A stretch of DNA of 64,000 bases from Schistosoma mansoni (GCF_000237925.1 NC_031496.1:18558245-18622244); one strand, 5' to 3'. Positions 9,757-20,940 are shown, counted from the stretch's first letter. The notes: a model not told the origin generated them from the letters alone. Numbers and translations are program-made.

Positions 9757-12400
9757 TTGACAAGATTTATAATGCCCACTTATATATATCCCTTAAAGGA
9801 CTTGAATTCTCAGGTCGGAAGTCTAGGCACAGAAGAAAGTTGTTTAGGTGACCGATGGGGACTTGTTGGTTACTATCTACTGGAACTGTGCTCAGACTAC
9901 AACCCGTATTTGGTCCACACTAGCTACTTGGCGTCTTCCTTTTGCCTCTCAAACCTGGACTCACATTGGCCATATTACGATCAGACACCTCTGGTGTGTT
10001 TGTGTACAAGACTGCCACTCCTTGTGGAGTACCCATCTGGACCCTGATCATGTCTTTGCTTGCGCTAATCTTACATTTCATGGCTAATAAATTCGTCACC
10101 CTAAAGGGATCGATGTCAGTAAATTAGTTGCAGCTCCTGTTCCAACTAAATATCAAGCTGAGCTAGATCAAGGCTAGCTACCATCCCACCGAAAAGTATG
10201 GATGAACATTTGCTGAATTTTCATGATGCCATGAGAATGGCTAGTAAAGGCGCTTAAGGCTCCGAGAAACGTCCCGCTTATAAGTACAGAGCTTCTACAG
10301 ACTCCTTACAACTCACTGAAGCACTTCAATCTACTCCGGATGACCGCAAGTTTGATCATAAATGAAGATTATTAAGTGATGAAATTGTGAGGAGCTTGTG
10401 TAATGATCGAGAAGCCTAGTGGTCGGAGCACACCGACAAGCTGGAAACAGCGGCTCCTTCCGGTAACTGCCGGGAGCTCCTTCAACTCATCCGAGTCACT
10501 GGCAGCAAGAAGTCTGGTATGATTAAAGCAATATTAGAAGCTTATGAGATGCCAATCACTATCATCAAACGTAGTCTTGGACGATGGGCAGAGATTTTTG
10601 AAAAGCAGTTCAACTGTTCTTCTGCCCTGAAAACATTGATCAAACTGTCCTGCCCTCCATATCCGGTGACAGCTGATCCACTTAACGAGGTGAAGGTTCT
10701 CAAGTCACTCCAAATTTCGAAGCTTCACAAATCACCAGGCCCAGATGACGTGCCTCCGACTCTTTTTAAAAATGGTGGTAACTTCCCGGTTAAAGAACTG
10801 ACTGAGTTGTCTACAAAAGTCTGAGAGCTAGAGAGTGTCCTAATATAATGTAATGAGTCGATAGTTGTTCCAATCTTTAGAAAGTGTTCACATCGTTTCT
10901 GTAACAACTATCGGAGGATAAGTCCACTTTCGATTGTGTTCAAACCATTGGCTTCCGTCATATTTCGTAGATTGTTCAAAACCCGAGAAAGATTGACTTG
11001 AAAGAAGCAGGCTGGTTTTCGCTCTGGCCGAGGGTGTATTGATCATATGTTCACCTCCCGACAAATGTTAGAACACCGTCATACTTATTACAGGCCAACA
11101 ATTGTAGTGCTTCTAGACATAAGGGCTGCATTCGACTCGTTGGACATGACTTATCTCTGGGATTGTCTATTGAAGAAAGATGTGCCTGAGAAGATTACCT
11201 AAATACTAACACCTCAAAAAGAGTCAGAGCATACGACCACCTCTCTCCATTGTTCCATTCAAACAGTGGGGTTAGACAGTGTTACTGATTCTCAACATTC
11301 CTCTTCAGGTTGTCACCGATGACCTTCTGGAAACAGCTAGTGGTATGGATCTGTTGCCTGGAGAAAAGCTTTCTGACCTTGAGCATGAGGATAACGTTGT
11401 CTTACTGTACAGTGATACCCAAGCCATTCAATCCGCACTTAGTCAGTTGGCAGTTAGTGCTGTAGGTGTGGCATGCGTCTTTCGTCTTCGAAGTGCAAAG
11501 TGCCTTTACAAGACTGGAAGGACCCCGATCCTGCACTCACCCTGGGTAGTGAGCAGATAGAAGTAGTCAAGAAAATCGTGTATCTGGGTAGTCGCGTATG
11601 TTCTGGTAGTGGCGTGTGTAATGAAATTAATTCACATATAATGAAAGCTAGAACGGCTTATGCCAATCTGGGTCATCTTTGGCGCATTTTTGGAGTCAGT
11701 CTGGCTATAAAAGGTCGGATCTACAACGTGTCGGTGAGAACAGATTTTATCTATGTTTGTGAAACCTGGCCCTTTGAGTTGAGGATGTTAGATGACTCTC
11801 TGTGTTTGATCGTTGTTGTCTTCGAAGGACCACTGACATCCACTGGCAACACCATGTTAGTAATGTGGAGGTTCGGCAACGCGTGTCCGGGCACAGTGGT
11901 GCTATTTCCTACAAATGTCGTGCTAGTGAATTCCATATCGTACATTATTTGCCGACTCTGGGATTGATTGGAAAGAGCGGAGGGGTGTCCAATGCACGAC
12001 ATATTATCGTGGTATGAAAAAAGCTGTACAGGACTGGTTTCTGTTGGTCTTTCACGACTTCTTGGTCGGAGTCCTAGAGATAGTGCGACGCAGTGGCTTG
12101 AGACTTTATCGGACATAGCTCAGAATAGAAGCCAGTGGCGATGCTGCAGTAACTTTCTTTTACTTTTTTTATAAAAAATGAACGCAACTTCTTCAACTTA
12201 AAGAATTCTTTCTGGTTGTATTCTCCTAACTGAACTGCCTCTCCCATTATTATTGTTTTACTCCCATACACTAATTTCTATTCGCTGTTGTTCTCCACTT
12301 TACATTTTCTATCTCTTCACAGCCTCATTGTTATTGTGTGGGGCACATGTATTCGGTGCTCCCTTGTATCATTTTTTATATGTTCAAATAAATGAATGAT
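9757..12400 (+). mobile_element. Decayed non-LTR retrotransposon (APE endonuclease plus RT, RTE/CR1-like)
   Basis: A degraded coding region for endonuclease, reverse transcriptase and C-terminal domain, in several frames, followed by a pyrimidine-rich 3' UTR (about 12175-12400). The 5' end of the full element is missing, so the copy is 5'-truncated within the endonuclease. I could not define a clean target duplication. The C-terminal family signature (WLETL..IAQNRSQW) recurs at 21566-21740. Confidence 0.75.
9787..12174 (+). pseudogene. Endonuclease-reverse transcriptase pseudogene
   Basis: Pieces in order: APE-type endonuclease motif DLNSQVG (about 9797-9820, frame of 9757); the distal endonuclease piece ending with a DPDH motif (like SDH of the family) in another frame at 9848-10087; the RT fingers motif KSPGPDDVPPTLF at about 10730-10770; NNYRRISPLS near 10903; RT motif A LLDIRAAFDSLD near 11110-11145; a degraded motif C where YADD is expected but EHEDNVVLLY is found (about 11380-11410); a YLGS strand near 11580; a conserved WRIFGVSLAIKGRIYN stretch; and the C-terminal WLETLSDIAQNRSQW near 12090-12135. 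Multiple frameshifts and stops and a destroyed catalytic DD show it is dead. It once copied element RNA at nicked target DNA. Clade assignment between RTE and CR1 is from memory of motif style and is uncertain. Confidence 0.8.
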
Positions 12401-12512
12401 GACGGATAATTAATAAATAAAATATTATTTTATCTTCTTAGTGGAAAGTCTATGAGACAATTACAGTCAAAAATTATTTTTAGTTTTTTTAATATTTACC
12501 TTTCATCAAGAC
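12401..12512. other. AT-rich spacer
   Basis: A/T runs only. Confidence 0.5.
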
Positions 12513-12570
12513 ATCCTGGTGGGCAGCCTATGCTCCTTCACAAGGGGCAACAGGCGTAAATAAGTTAAGT
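12513..12570 (+). mobile_element. RTE-like 3' end fragment
   Basis: This short piece, GGGCAGCCTATGCTCCTTC followed by GGGGCAACAGGCGTAAATAAG, matches the 3' terminus of the RTE element at 47345-47400 (GAGCGGCCTATGCTCC...AACAGGCGTAAGTAAG). It is a severely 5'-truncated insertion. Confidence 0.65.
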
Positions 12571-13298
12571 TCATCACATGCCTAATAAATATGGGATGTG
12601 TGCTTACTGTTGAATTTTATACTTTAGTTTGCTATGTAATACAAAATTTTAAATATGACTGTTAATTCTCTATTTATTCCAAACAATTATGAAAAAAAAG
12701 ATTAGTGAACTTTCAGAATAGCACAAAGATTGACCGATGTTGTGCATTTTGTGACATTTTAATTGAAATCCAAAATATTTCTATTCTTTTTAAACCTAGT
12801 TTAGCTTATTCAACTAGTCATGTAGTTTTCTTTTGACAGGAAAGGTCAATGGATTTAATATATTGCTGATTAAGGAGTCTCACTTCTATTAAGGATAAAT
12901 AATTGTGGGGAGGTAGTTTTTTCGACTCTCTCTTATGCAAATGATTACAAGATAATTCTAGATATTAATACCTAATAACATTTATAAGTAGGATGCCATG
13001 TTTACTGTGTAACCGGATCAAGTTAAGTGATTTGACATTACTATGCAATATCTACAAAAAGCACCGATTTACATATTTCGTCAGCTGTAACTAATACACT
13101 GAAGGTAGTAAGAATTTTGCTGAATTGTTAGGCTCATAAATAGAAATAACTATTTCAATGTGGAATTAAGAGCACCTCAAAATATGACGACGATAAATTG
13201 AAGTGTTAAGTAATACACTCATTTTAGTAAAGCATGTAGAGAAGTTGGGAACAGCCACAAGTAGAAAATTTATTACTGCAGAAAAAGGTAAATATAAC
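12571..13298. other. AT-rich spacer
   Basis: No supported feature. Confidence 0.5.
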
Positions 13299-13310
13299 AG
13301 TTAAATAATT

Positions 13311-13535
13311 ATCAGAACGGGTTTTGTGGAGATTTTAGTAATTTTATAGTTAAATTCATTAGTCAATTGAAGCTAGACCATCAAGAAAAACCTGGAAGCA
13401 CTGGGTTCGAATCTCGCGAGTTGGGTCATGGATGCGCACTGTTGAGGAGTTCCACAATAGGACGAAACGGCTGTCCAGTGCTCCCAGGTTTTCCATGGTG
13501 GTCTAGCTTCAATTGACTCTTGAATTCAGCTATAA
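13311..13535 (+). mobile_element. HHR family 2 element with exact 12-bp target duplication
   Basis: A reversed 3' tail (13311-13400: GGGTTTTGTGGAGATT through AACCTGGAAGCACTGG) is joined to a forward piece starting in box B (GGTTCGAATCTCGCGAG), then a hammerhead and a forward tail ending at CAGCTATAA. The direct repeat AGTTAAATAATT at 13299-13310 and 13536-13547 is exact and marks a single insertion event. The tail-to-tail structure matches copies at 216 and 57860. Confidence 0.85.
13436..13481 (+). ncRNA. Family 2 hammerhead ribozyme, one core change
   Basis: Stem I GCACTG/CAGTGC is perfect (13436-13441 with 13476-13481). Stem II GTTC/GGAC pairs with one wobble. GAAA is at 13464-13467 and the cleavage triplet GTC at 13473-13475. 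The core reads TTGAGGA where CTGAGGA is expected (C3 to U), which should impair catalysis. Stem III is a short hairpin inside ACGGCTGT. Confidence 0.75.
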
Positions 13536-13975
13536 AGTTAAATAATTGTTTATATCATTCTTCTTCATGACCATCAACTGACTAGATGTTTTTTCCAATT
13601 GATTACCTAATTGAAACAAAAATCCGACAAGGTCGAACACAAGTAACTACGAACTACGGAACTAATATAACATTTTGTGGTTAAGCTAAACTGAACGTAC
13701 TTTTTTTGAAATGAAACCAACTAGAAGATCAATGAATAACAATGAACATTGCAAATATAGACTGTTGGAATTCGACTCAGTTCTCTCATTGCATAATATT
13801 GATTAGAGTCCATCGGTACTGAGTTTCATTCTGTATGGGGTTATCAGTATAAAATGTTTAAAAATCTTATATCAGAAAGAAATGACTATCCACTATTTCC
13901 CGATTTTTAACAGTTTTCTAACCAATATCAGTACGTAACCTAAACGATTTCTAAATCATGGATGAACAATTGGTT
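13536..13975. other. AT-rich spacer
   Basis: Apart from the right target duplication (13536-13547), nothing recognisable. Confidence 0.5.
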
Positions 13976-13978
13976 AGT

Positions 13979-14103
13979 TGGAAGCAGACTTCAAAAGAAT
14001 GAATGGCAACTGGAAGGGATTGTCCAGGGCAGAGTTCGATAGAGAATCGTAGTGGGCAGCCTACGCTCCTCCACGAGGTATAGCAGGCTCAAGTAAGTAT
14101 TTA
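13979..14103 (+). mobile_element. RTE-like 3' end fragment
   Basis: GAATGGCAACTGGAAGG, CCAGGGCAGAGTTCGATAG and GGGCAGCCTACGCTCCTCC correspond in order to the C-terminus and 3' end of the RTE element at 47290-47400, closing with AAGTAAGTATTTAAG. It is 5'-truncated and no reading frame survives. Confidence 0.7.
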
Positions 14104-15090
14104 AGTACTAGTTAGCATTTTTTACAATTAAACTAACCTGCAGGATAACTTTCGTTCTTCCTCCCTCAATCTTCAGAGAAATTTACTTTCAAATTCGAAA
14201 TCAGAACATTTAATGGATGGAGTTCGAGGCATTATCGTTAAGTTTTACGACGGTCTATTTACAAAGTATAAGTAATCCCTTAGCAGTATATACCTTTTAT
14301 CATTTTACATAACTTTATGTTAGGAAAGTTGAAGAAGTAATGAGACATCAAATTAAAAAAAGAAAGGTTGTACACTATCTATTTCATCATCGCTATTGAT
14401 TTGATGTACATACAATTCAATCTTGAATACAATTTATTTAATTTAGATGATAGTCAATTCATAAACTTTAGTGTATTTATGTATACTTGTGTATATGTAC
14501 ATTCGTTTTTCATAATAATTATCTATCTATATATGACTATATAAATGACCCAGAAAATAGAATACAATAAGCCAGTTAAAGAACAGACTTTGTCTGATAT
14601 AATATCAATGTCTTTTTGTATTTATATATTTACATATAAGATTGATGATTTATAATAAGTTTGGTTAAATAAACTGATATATCACTTATCAAAAAATACA
14701 CAGGAATCAGTGTATTTTACTGAAATTCTAGAGACTACAGTGAAAATGTCAATCTTAGTTAAAACAAATTCAATAGCTAATCAACGAGTCTATGATTCAT
14801 AATCCATCGCTTTATGGGATTATCTTGAAGGTTTCTAAAATGAACTTATTGGACTAAGTATTCCCAAAATTACACGAGGTTCTGAAGACTTTTGTAAAAA
14901 AATTATTAGGGGTTCCCATTACACTTAATCGTCATATTAATCATTAATTTATTTGATTTTTAAATTATGTGTTTCAGAATTAAGCCTCACTTTATTAATT
15001 CCAGTCCAAGTAGTCAGGTATATATCACTAGCTTACATATTGATCATTATTTGACACTGCATCAAATTTTAAGTTGCATATAAATATTTG
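14104..15090. other. AT-rich spacer
   Basis: No supported gene or repeat family. Confidence 0.5.
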
Positions 15091-15190
15091 CTGGATAGTG
15101 GCTAGCAGTGGAATTTAGGACTCGCAAGTCCTATTTGGGACTCGTCAGCTGGATGTACCTGCGTCCCACAGTGGATGTTCATTCTGTTTT
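15091..15190 (-). mobile_element. HHR family 1 fragment (left part of a split copy)
   Basis: Reads CTGGATAGTGGCTAGCAG, then a damaged minus-strand hammerhead: stem II and CTGACGA are intact, but the GAAACGCGC segment is replaced by TTGCGAG. It faces the plus-strand partner at 15700-15887, repeating the tails-out arrangement seen at 6.5 and 8.4 kb, here with about 500 bp between. Confidence 0.7.
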
Positions 15191-15699
15191 GGAAAGCTGG
15201 GCTGGTATATTCCTTAACATGCTTTAGAATAGTTAATAATTCAATTAAAAACAAATCTTAAGTCAACTTTGGTGTGTACTATTCATTAACGCGGTGAGTA
15301 AGGAAGTTAAGCTGTATTTGCTAATCAATCATGAGACCCAAGAAAAAACGGATTGCACAGCGACTGTATCTTTTAGATGTATGAAGAATGCAGTACAGAA
15401 TAGACTGCACAGCGTAACGATCACGTTACGAGATGAAAAATACACCGCACGTAACACGTCTGAGATTGCAAAATTATAGGACTTATATTGATCTCATGAA
15501 GATTGACGTCAGTGGGAATAAGACTGCTGAAGAAGATACATTGAGCAAAACTTTGTGCAGGAGCAACTGGTCATTGAAAGGACAGAGATTCAAGATACAG
15601 TTTCACATTAGGACATAAGAGCTAGGTATTATGAAGTGCCTCAAAATCGAGAAGAGCAACCAAGTTGAGAAGAAATGATGAAATTGATCATCTACTTCC
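15191..15699. other. Sequence between two inverted family 1 fragments, origin unknown
   Basis: About 500 bp, more GC-balanced than its surroundings, with overlapping short open frames (15294-15479 and 15433-15618) that could be one frameshifted coding piece. I do not recognise the peptides. It may be captured cargo or a retroelement piece inserted into a family 1 copy. Confidence 0.4.
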
Positions 15700-15887
15700 G
15701 TCTGAGAGAATCCCAAAAAGGATGAAACACGCGTCCTAGATTTCATTGCTAGCCCCTATCCATCTTCGTTTATAAAACTTGTGACTTAAGACAATCTTGA
15801 AGCAATCTTCATAGGATGCACATATGTCAACAAGAGACTGATCAATTGCATTCCTAAACAACAATGAGAAGATACAAGCAAACAACA
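15700..15887 (+). mobile_element. HHR family 1 fragment (right part of a split copy)
   Basis: Starts in a damaged hammerhead (CTGAGAGAATCCC, AAGGATGAAACACGCGTCC) and continues through the usual tail (TTGCTAGCCCCTATCCATC, GTCAACAAGAGACTGATC) to AAGCAAACAAC. The core around CTGANGA is disrupted, while GAAAC and the GTC cleavage triplet remain. Confidence 0.7.
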
Positions 15888-16812
15888 TCAAGTGAATAGA
15901 AACTTTATAGTTTGAAAGAAAACCTATAAATGTAATAAAAAAAAGTTATTGTATACTGTTCGGCTAACATTGACATACTTTTGTTTACTGTCATTATTAA
16001 TATTATACAAATATAAGTAATAATATCTATTTCCATTTGAGTTCTCTCAAATTAAATTTATTTATACACTTTTATATGATTGTTTGTTTGTTTTTTTCAA
16101 AACAAAGAAAAAAAATTCAGAATAACGGTGTAATTCATATTCATAATTTATACTCTTTTTTATTTCTACCCATCTACTCTTTAAATTCTTCTCTTATTCT
16201 ATCAGACATATCGTGTTCTTGTTAACGGAAAGAAACTGATCACCAATATACAATTGTATAAAGTTACCTATAAATGATACACACTTACATATTGTTGAAA
16301 GAAAACAGCCTACTCTTCTTATCATTTGCCTTTTGTCCAATATCCTAGTTATAGACATTAAACAAATGTTAATTTTGTTGTTATTGTCCGTGTATACTAA
16401 ATGGGCTCTTATTTTGTCTTCACATTTATAGTAAGAAGGAAAGAGTAGATAAGTAAGTAGGTAAGTAAGTAAGTAAGTCAGTAACTAAGTAATGTAAACC
16501 ATGCAGAACACTGTTATGCCTCGTTCTTTTTTTTCTCAAACAAAAAGAAATGGAAAATTAGTGATAATTGTATCGATAATTTCAATGTCACTAAGTCGAC
16601 TTAGAAAAAAGGCACTATTTAATAATTACTGTAGTCATGTTTATTTGACATTTTATGTAAACACACTTTTAGCTATAGTTTTTATAAATAAATTTATCCA
16701 ATTAGTGATAAATGTGAAGTTGGATTCATTTTACTGTCAATTTAAAAAAAAAACATATTACAGCAAAAAACATGATATTCATTTGTACTCTTTGCTTAAA
16801 TCTTCTCATTAA
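15888..16812. other. AT-rich spacer with a short TAAG microsatellite
   Basis: Open frames at 16037-16225 and 16501-16812 are low-complexity and unrecognised. The stretch 16449-16479 is (TAAG)n, similar to the tail of RTE insertions, but no RTE sequence lies next to it. Confidence 0.5.
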
Positions 16813-17048
16813 TGAGTAGTAGGATTGTAACTGGTCAGTTTGTTTTGATAAATATGCATCCTGTGCCGATTGGCTCAATACTGCCATTAGATCATGAGCA
16901 TCACAGTCAATGTTCGATGATGTCTAAGAGTGGAATCCAGAATGTACGTTTCGTCCTGTTTAAGGCTCGTTAGTTGGATGTGCCCGTATCCTGGAGTTGA
17001 TATTCACTCTAGGGCCTCAGGACTCCACTGCTAGCCGTCATCCATCTA
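16813..17048 (-). mobile_element. HHR family 1 element, diverged
   Basis: A minus-orientation copy with recognisable distal segment (GTAACTGGTCAG, ATATGCATCCTGTGCCG), hammerhead and a shortened far end. It is flanked by the 7-bp direct repeat TCATTAA (16806-16812 and 17049-17055), a weaker duplication than in other copies. Confidence 0.65.
16928..16986 (-). ncRNA. Hammerhead ribozyme, degenerate
   Basis: On the minus strand the core reads CTAACGA (G5 to A), GAAAC is kept, and the stem III/cleavage region is ACGTACATTC rather than ACGCGCGTC. Stem II GCC...GGAC is weakened. Inactive by any known rule. Confidence 0.7.
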
Positions 17049-17055
17049 TCATTAA

Positions 17056-17932
17056 AAATATTGTATCTTTAATGCCACTTAGTTATTTAAGCTTATTATC
17101 TATATTATAGAGTTAATGAATTCAATTTATATAGAATCCAGAGTTTGAATGAAATAATATTTCACCAGACTATTATTACAATCAACTCAATTTCTTCTAG
17201 CTTACAATTTTAATGATGCTCAACAACAGGAACTAACATTTCATTATATCTGCTCAGTACTGTGAACGATTACTCAAGTTCGACTAAAAAATCATATTCA
17301 TTAGGTTAATTTAAATTTTACAAATGATTTCTTGTTTTGATTTTCTCGTGTGAGTACCATACTCTCATAAGTAACCGCCATTTTAATTGTTGAAATTCTT
17401 TTTATTATTCTTATTTCTACTACCATTACTACTACTACTTCTAGCAGTGACAATGATAATAGTAATAATAGTAATGCTAACAATACTACTATCAATTAAT
17501 TTAACCCTTCTGAAAAACAACTACGGGAGATTAAGTTCAGCATGTTATGAAATTCCAAAGAGACTCATCATCAGAAAATGTTTCCATATTTTTAAAGCAT
17601 ATCAGTATCAAATGTTGAGAGTTTTCCAGTCGACAAAGGAGAATCTTTAGTGTTGAAAGACAGCCTAGAGTTTTATGAACTGAAAGTTAAAGTTTAAGTA
17701 AACTTATAATGTCGTGGGTGTGCACTATTAAAACAATTTGAGCAAGAATAACCTTTTTTGTACTGTAATTCACAGTTTTCAAAGGTTCTATAGCTAAACA
17801 TAACCTTTTGATGAAAAAAATTCATCTTCAAATAAAATTTAATGCTTATTTGAAACTGTGAATACTTTTTGTTTAAATTATCGCAAATTACTTTTGAAGA
17901 AAATACAATACAATGAACTATCAATTTTCCAA
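17056..17932. other. AT-rich spacer with trinucleotide-rich stretch
   Basis: About 17397-17500 is rich in ATT, ACT and AAT triplets (cryptic microsatellite), which creates open frames on both strands. I see no coding signal. Confidence 0.5.
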
Positions 17933-17939
17933 CTACGTA

Positions 17940-18390
17940 TAGACAGTCTTACTGTATGGAGCTGAAACTTGGAGAACTACTACAACCTGCATCAAGAAGG
18001 TACAAGTATTTATAAACAATTGTCTACACAAGATACTCAATATCCGTTGGTCGGATACCATCAGCAACGGTCTACCATGGAAGAGAACAAACCAACTCCA
18101 AACTGAAGAGGAAATTAGGAAAAGACTTTGGAAGTAGATAAGACATACATTGAGGAAATCACCAAACTGCATCATGAGGCAAACCCTAACTTGAAATCTT
18201 GAAGAGAAACGGAAAAGAGGAAGGCCGAAGAACAAATTGTATAGGAAATTGGAAGCAGACATGAAAAGGATGAATAACAACTGGAAAGAACTGGAAAGGA
18301 CTGCCCAGGACAGGGTTGGATGGAGAATGCTGGTGAGCGGCCTATGCTCTTTCATGAATGAGTAACAGGCGTAAGTAAATAAGTAAATAT
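17940..18390 (+). pseudogene. RTE-like reverse transcriptase C-terminal fragment
   Basis: The plus-strand frame of 17943 reads [14 protein letters not shown] near its start and then [10 protein letters not shown] and [18 protein letters not shown], closely matching 46960-47390. It is broken by stops, including one where the RTE copy has W (GRPKN upstream region) and one near the end. The nucleotide tail GTAACAGGCGTAAGTAAATAAG is the family 3' end. It is 5'-truncated; the C-terminal domain only is left and no catalytic residues remain. Confidence 0.8.
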
Positions 18391-18894
18391 ATTGAATCAT
18401 TCATTTATTTATTCTTCTCACTATTCAAACAATAATATGATCTAGAATTTCTGAAACTTGCCTATAATTCTAAAAAAAATAAGTCAGCTTTCACCCATGT
18501 GTATTTTCTAAGTCAAATTACAATTAATTTTAAAGTGATTAATGAATCAATATTTTATGCATTACGAAGCTAAAAAACATTAATCTAAATATAATAGTAA
18601 TGATCTTTTTATTATCTACATGTAATAATTATATTTCTATTCTCCAATTAAATTTTCTCAGGATATGTATGTTTTTTTTCGATTAGTTACTAAGTAGTTT
18701 TTTTCATTGTGAACTAATTTTTTTATATCTACCTAATAAGATTATTGATTCTTGCCTTTGTAACTATGATAAAATGTTGAAAAACGAGCATGGTTATTAA
18801 CTTTTTAAATATCTTTTATCTAATCAATTAACTGTTTTTAGAAATAACCATGCAAATCATACCCAAAAAGAAAAAAAACGATAAAAAAAAACAA
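18391..18894. other. AT-rich spacer
   Basis: Homopolymer A and T runs and no feature. Confidence 0.5.
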
Positions 18895-18905
18895 TATGGG
18901 CATTG

Positions 18906-19083
18906 TAAGCAAAGATGGATAGTAGCTAGCAGTGGAATCCAGGACGCGCGTTTCGTCCTATTTGGGACTCGTCAGCTGGATGTACCTGCATCTCAGAGTT
19001 GATTGATGACGATAAGAGACTGACCTGTTGCAGTCCTAAACATCAATGGGAAGATTCAAACAAGTAATACTAAGTGAATTTAT
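18906..19083 (-). mobile_element. HHR family 1 element with exact 11-bp target duplication
   Basis: A minus-orientation copy of 178 bp that lost its tRNA-like middle (a junction near 19008 joins the CTCAGAGTTG segment to the distal AAGAGACTGACC segment). It is flanked by the exact direct repeat TATGGGCATTG at 18895-18905 and 19084-19094. Intact duplication and intact ribozyme suggest a relatively recent insertion. Confidence 0.85.
18929..18989 (-). ncRNA. Hammerhead ribozyme with fully intact core
   Basis: On the minus strand: stem I (ATCCAG/CTGGAT, with outer GCAG/CTGC), CTGACGA, perfect stem II (GTCC, loop CAAATA, GGAC), GAAA, the palindromic stem III segment ACGCGCGT, and the cleavage triplet GTC (plus-strand 18943-18945). 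Every base needed by the type-I schistosome hammerhead is present. The short stem III suggests that it folds best as a dimer or in a longer transcript. Confidence 0.9.
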
Positions 19084-19094
19084 TATGGGCATTG

Positions 19095-19636
19095 ATTTTT
19101 ACACTGTTTAGTAAACACAAAGATCAATTTTTATATTTCAATGGTAAACTAATTTAAACTATGTAAATAACACAATTTCATAGAAAAAAATGCGTTCTAA
19201 AATATTTTAAAAAAATAAGAGAATGGAATTCAAATGGTATTGATGTTTACCGAAATATACATTGACAGTAGTTTAATGGAGATATAGGAAAAAAGATACA
19301 CCAATCAGTGTTTACCTATAGAAAGGAAGTTTGTTTCAGATCAGTTTTAACTAGAAATGAATATGAAATAGTTGAGTAATATTTGTGAAATAATCTTGTT
19401 CTACCAAATCCTGTAAATAATTATGTTGATGTATTTATAACAATAAAGAATAGTTTTGTCGTTAGTAATATTCCTGGTTGCACACAGGTCTAAGTATATA
19501 AGTTACATAGGTCAGAGTATCTCAAACTATCTCTATGAACATGTAACAGTGAAAATATGGGAACACAAAACAACTGTTTTTCTAGATTTGTTATTTTCAT
19601 AGTTTAAATCACGAACTGATCTTAAACAAACCATCA
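19095..19636. other. AT-rich spacer
   Basis: No supported feature. Confidence 0.5.
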
Positions 19637-20050
19637 TCTAAAACCCGTAAGTACAGAACGGCCTGTCCGTCCTAGTATGGGACTCCTTAGAAGTGCGCAT
19701 CCATGTTTTTAGGATTGAACCCAAGACCTTCAGTCTCTCACCCAAACACTTAAACTTTGGACCGCAATAGTGAGGTTCATCCATGTTGAGTGTGAGATAC
19801 TTATTCATCACATGGAATGGATGGGGGCTGTGCAATATCAAGAGTTGATTGAAGTTGAGCATGTACACCGTTGGATGGCGTCTCAGGTATTTAAGGGTTA
19901 AGTGTTCGCGCTGAAAACCGAAGGTTCTGGTTGAATCCCGAATGGCAGGGTCATGGGTGTGCACTACTCAGGAGTTTCATACCAAGAAGAAACGTTTGTC
20001 CAGTTCTTCCAGGTTTCCTATGGTGGTCGATCTTAGGTCAGTTTGTGATT
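19637..20050. mobile_element. HHR family 2 elements, inverted pair
   Basis: The left arm (19637-19770) is minus-oriented, with a damaged hammerhead (CGTCCTAGTATGGGACTCC) followed by an antisense tRNA-like head. The right arm (about 19880-20050) is plus-oriented, with head (TTAAGTGTTCGCGCTG, GGTTCTGGTTGAATCC), hammerhead and tail. The right hammerhead reads CTCAGGA in place of CTGAGGA and its stem II is eroded; the left lacks GAAA. Tails point outward, as in the other chimeric copies, but about 110 bp of heads lie between. Confidence 0.7.
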
Positions 20051-20694
20051 TAACATATTTATATTCATAGGTAAACACTGCTGATCAGTTTCAAATAAGA
20101 AAATAAAATAGGGACTTAGCGTTTTATGATTTTCAATGCTTTTCCAATCTATGTAATTTCTTAATGAAAATTGGTTTCAAACTGAATAATACTCAAAAAC
20201 TACCGTACCTTAAATATTTGTGTCGATTAAAATCAACTTATTTCTCTTGGTTTTTGTGGTTATATTTTAATATTTGCTACTTGATGTTATTTCAGCTGTT
20301 GACTATTGCTTGAAATTAACGAAAGAGAGTAGTGTTTCTTTTAAACCACATTTAATGTGTATACTGTAAGAGTACTCAACATCACTTTTTTTCTATAAAT
20401 CTATCATTTTGCTAATCGATTACGTCATCATGCTGTCATCTGTAATTCTCTACAAACTCTCCGAAATCCTAAAGAGTTCTAGGAAAGTTATTTATCCTAA
20501 ACTGTATATCACTAAACGCATTTATCAATGAGTTTTATGTTGTAGTACCCTTTGATGCATATAACTTTAATAAATTAATTTATACACGTGAACTCATAGT
20601 AAGAGAACTGTAGATTCTATAACTTATTCTGTGAAATCAGCAAAATTTACGAAATAGAGACGATAGTACCTCAATACCTCCTACTTGACCACAA
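20051..20694. other. AT-rich spacer
   Basis: No supported feature. Confidence 0.5.
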
Positions 20695-20698
20695 TTAA

Positions 20699-20720
20699 AA
20701 ATATATATATATATATATAT
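20699..20720. repeat. (AT)n microsatellite
   Basis: Eleven uninterrupted AT units. Confidence 0.95.
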
Positions 20721-20799
20721 GATTATGGTTTACATCACGAAATAAGTTCAGCTATACAATAACTGAAAGCCAGGAAGTATTAAACAAATGTTTTATTCT

Positions 20800-20905
20800 T
20801 AGCAATGCTTACTCACGATCTAGACAGTGTTCGAACCCCCGACTTCTTAGTCATTTAGTGAGCACCTAACCTCCAATTCACTAAAATGGCTTCTAGTGGT
20901 TTACA
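20800..20905 (-). repeat. tRNA-like (SINE head) remnant
   Basis: On the minus strand a box A-like TAGTGAATTGGAGGTTAGG and a box B-like GGGTTCGAACAC are spaced about as in a tRNA. The arms do not form a convincing tRNA acceptor stem, so it is a decayed tRNA-derived repeat rather than a tRNA gene. Confidence 0.4.
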
Positions 20906-20940
20906 TCTCTAACAGTCTCCGAAAATCATATATATATATA

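Noticed and set aside
16501-16812. 103-codon plus frame
   Set aside because: Low-complexity composition without any family resemblance; next to a microsatellite.
17933-18400. 155-codon minus frame
   Set aside because: It is the antisense of a decayed RTE fragment whose plus strand shows family motifs.
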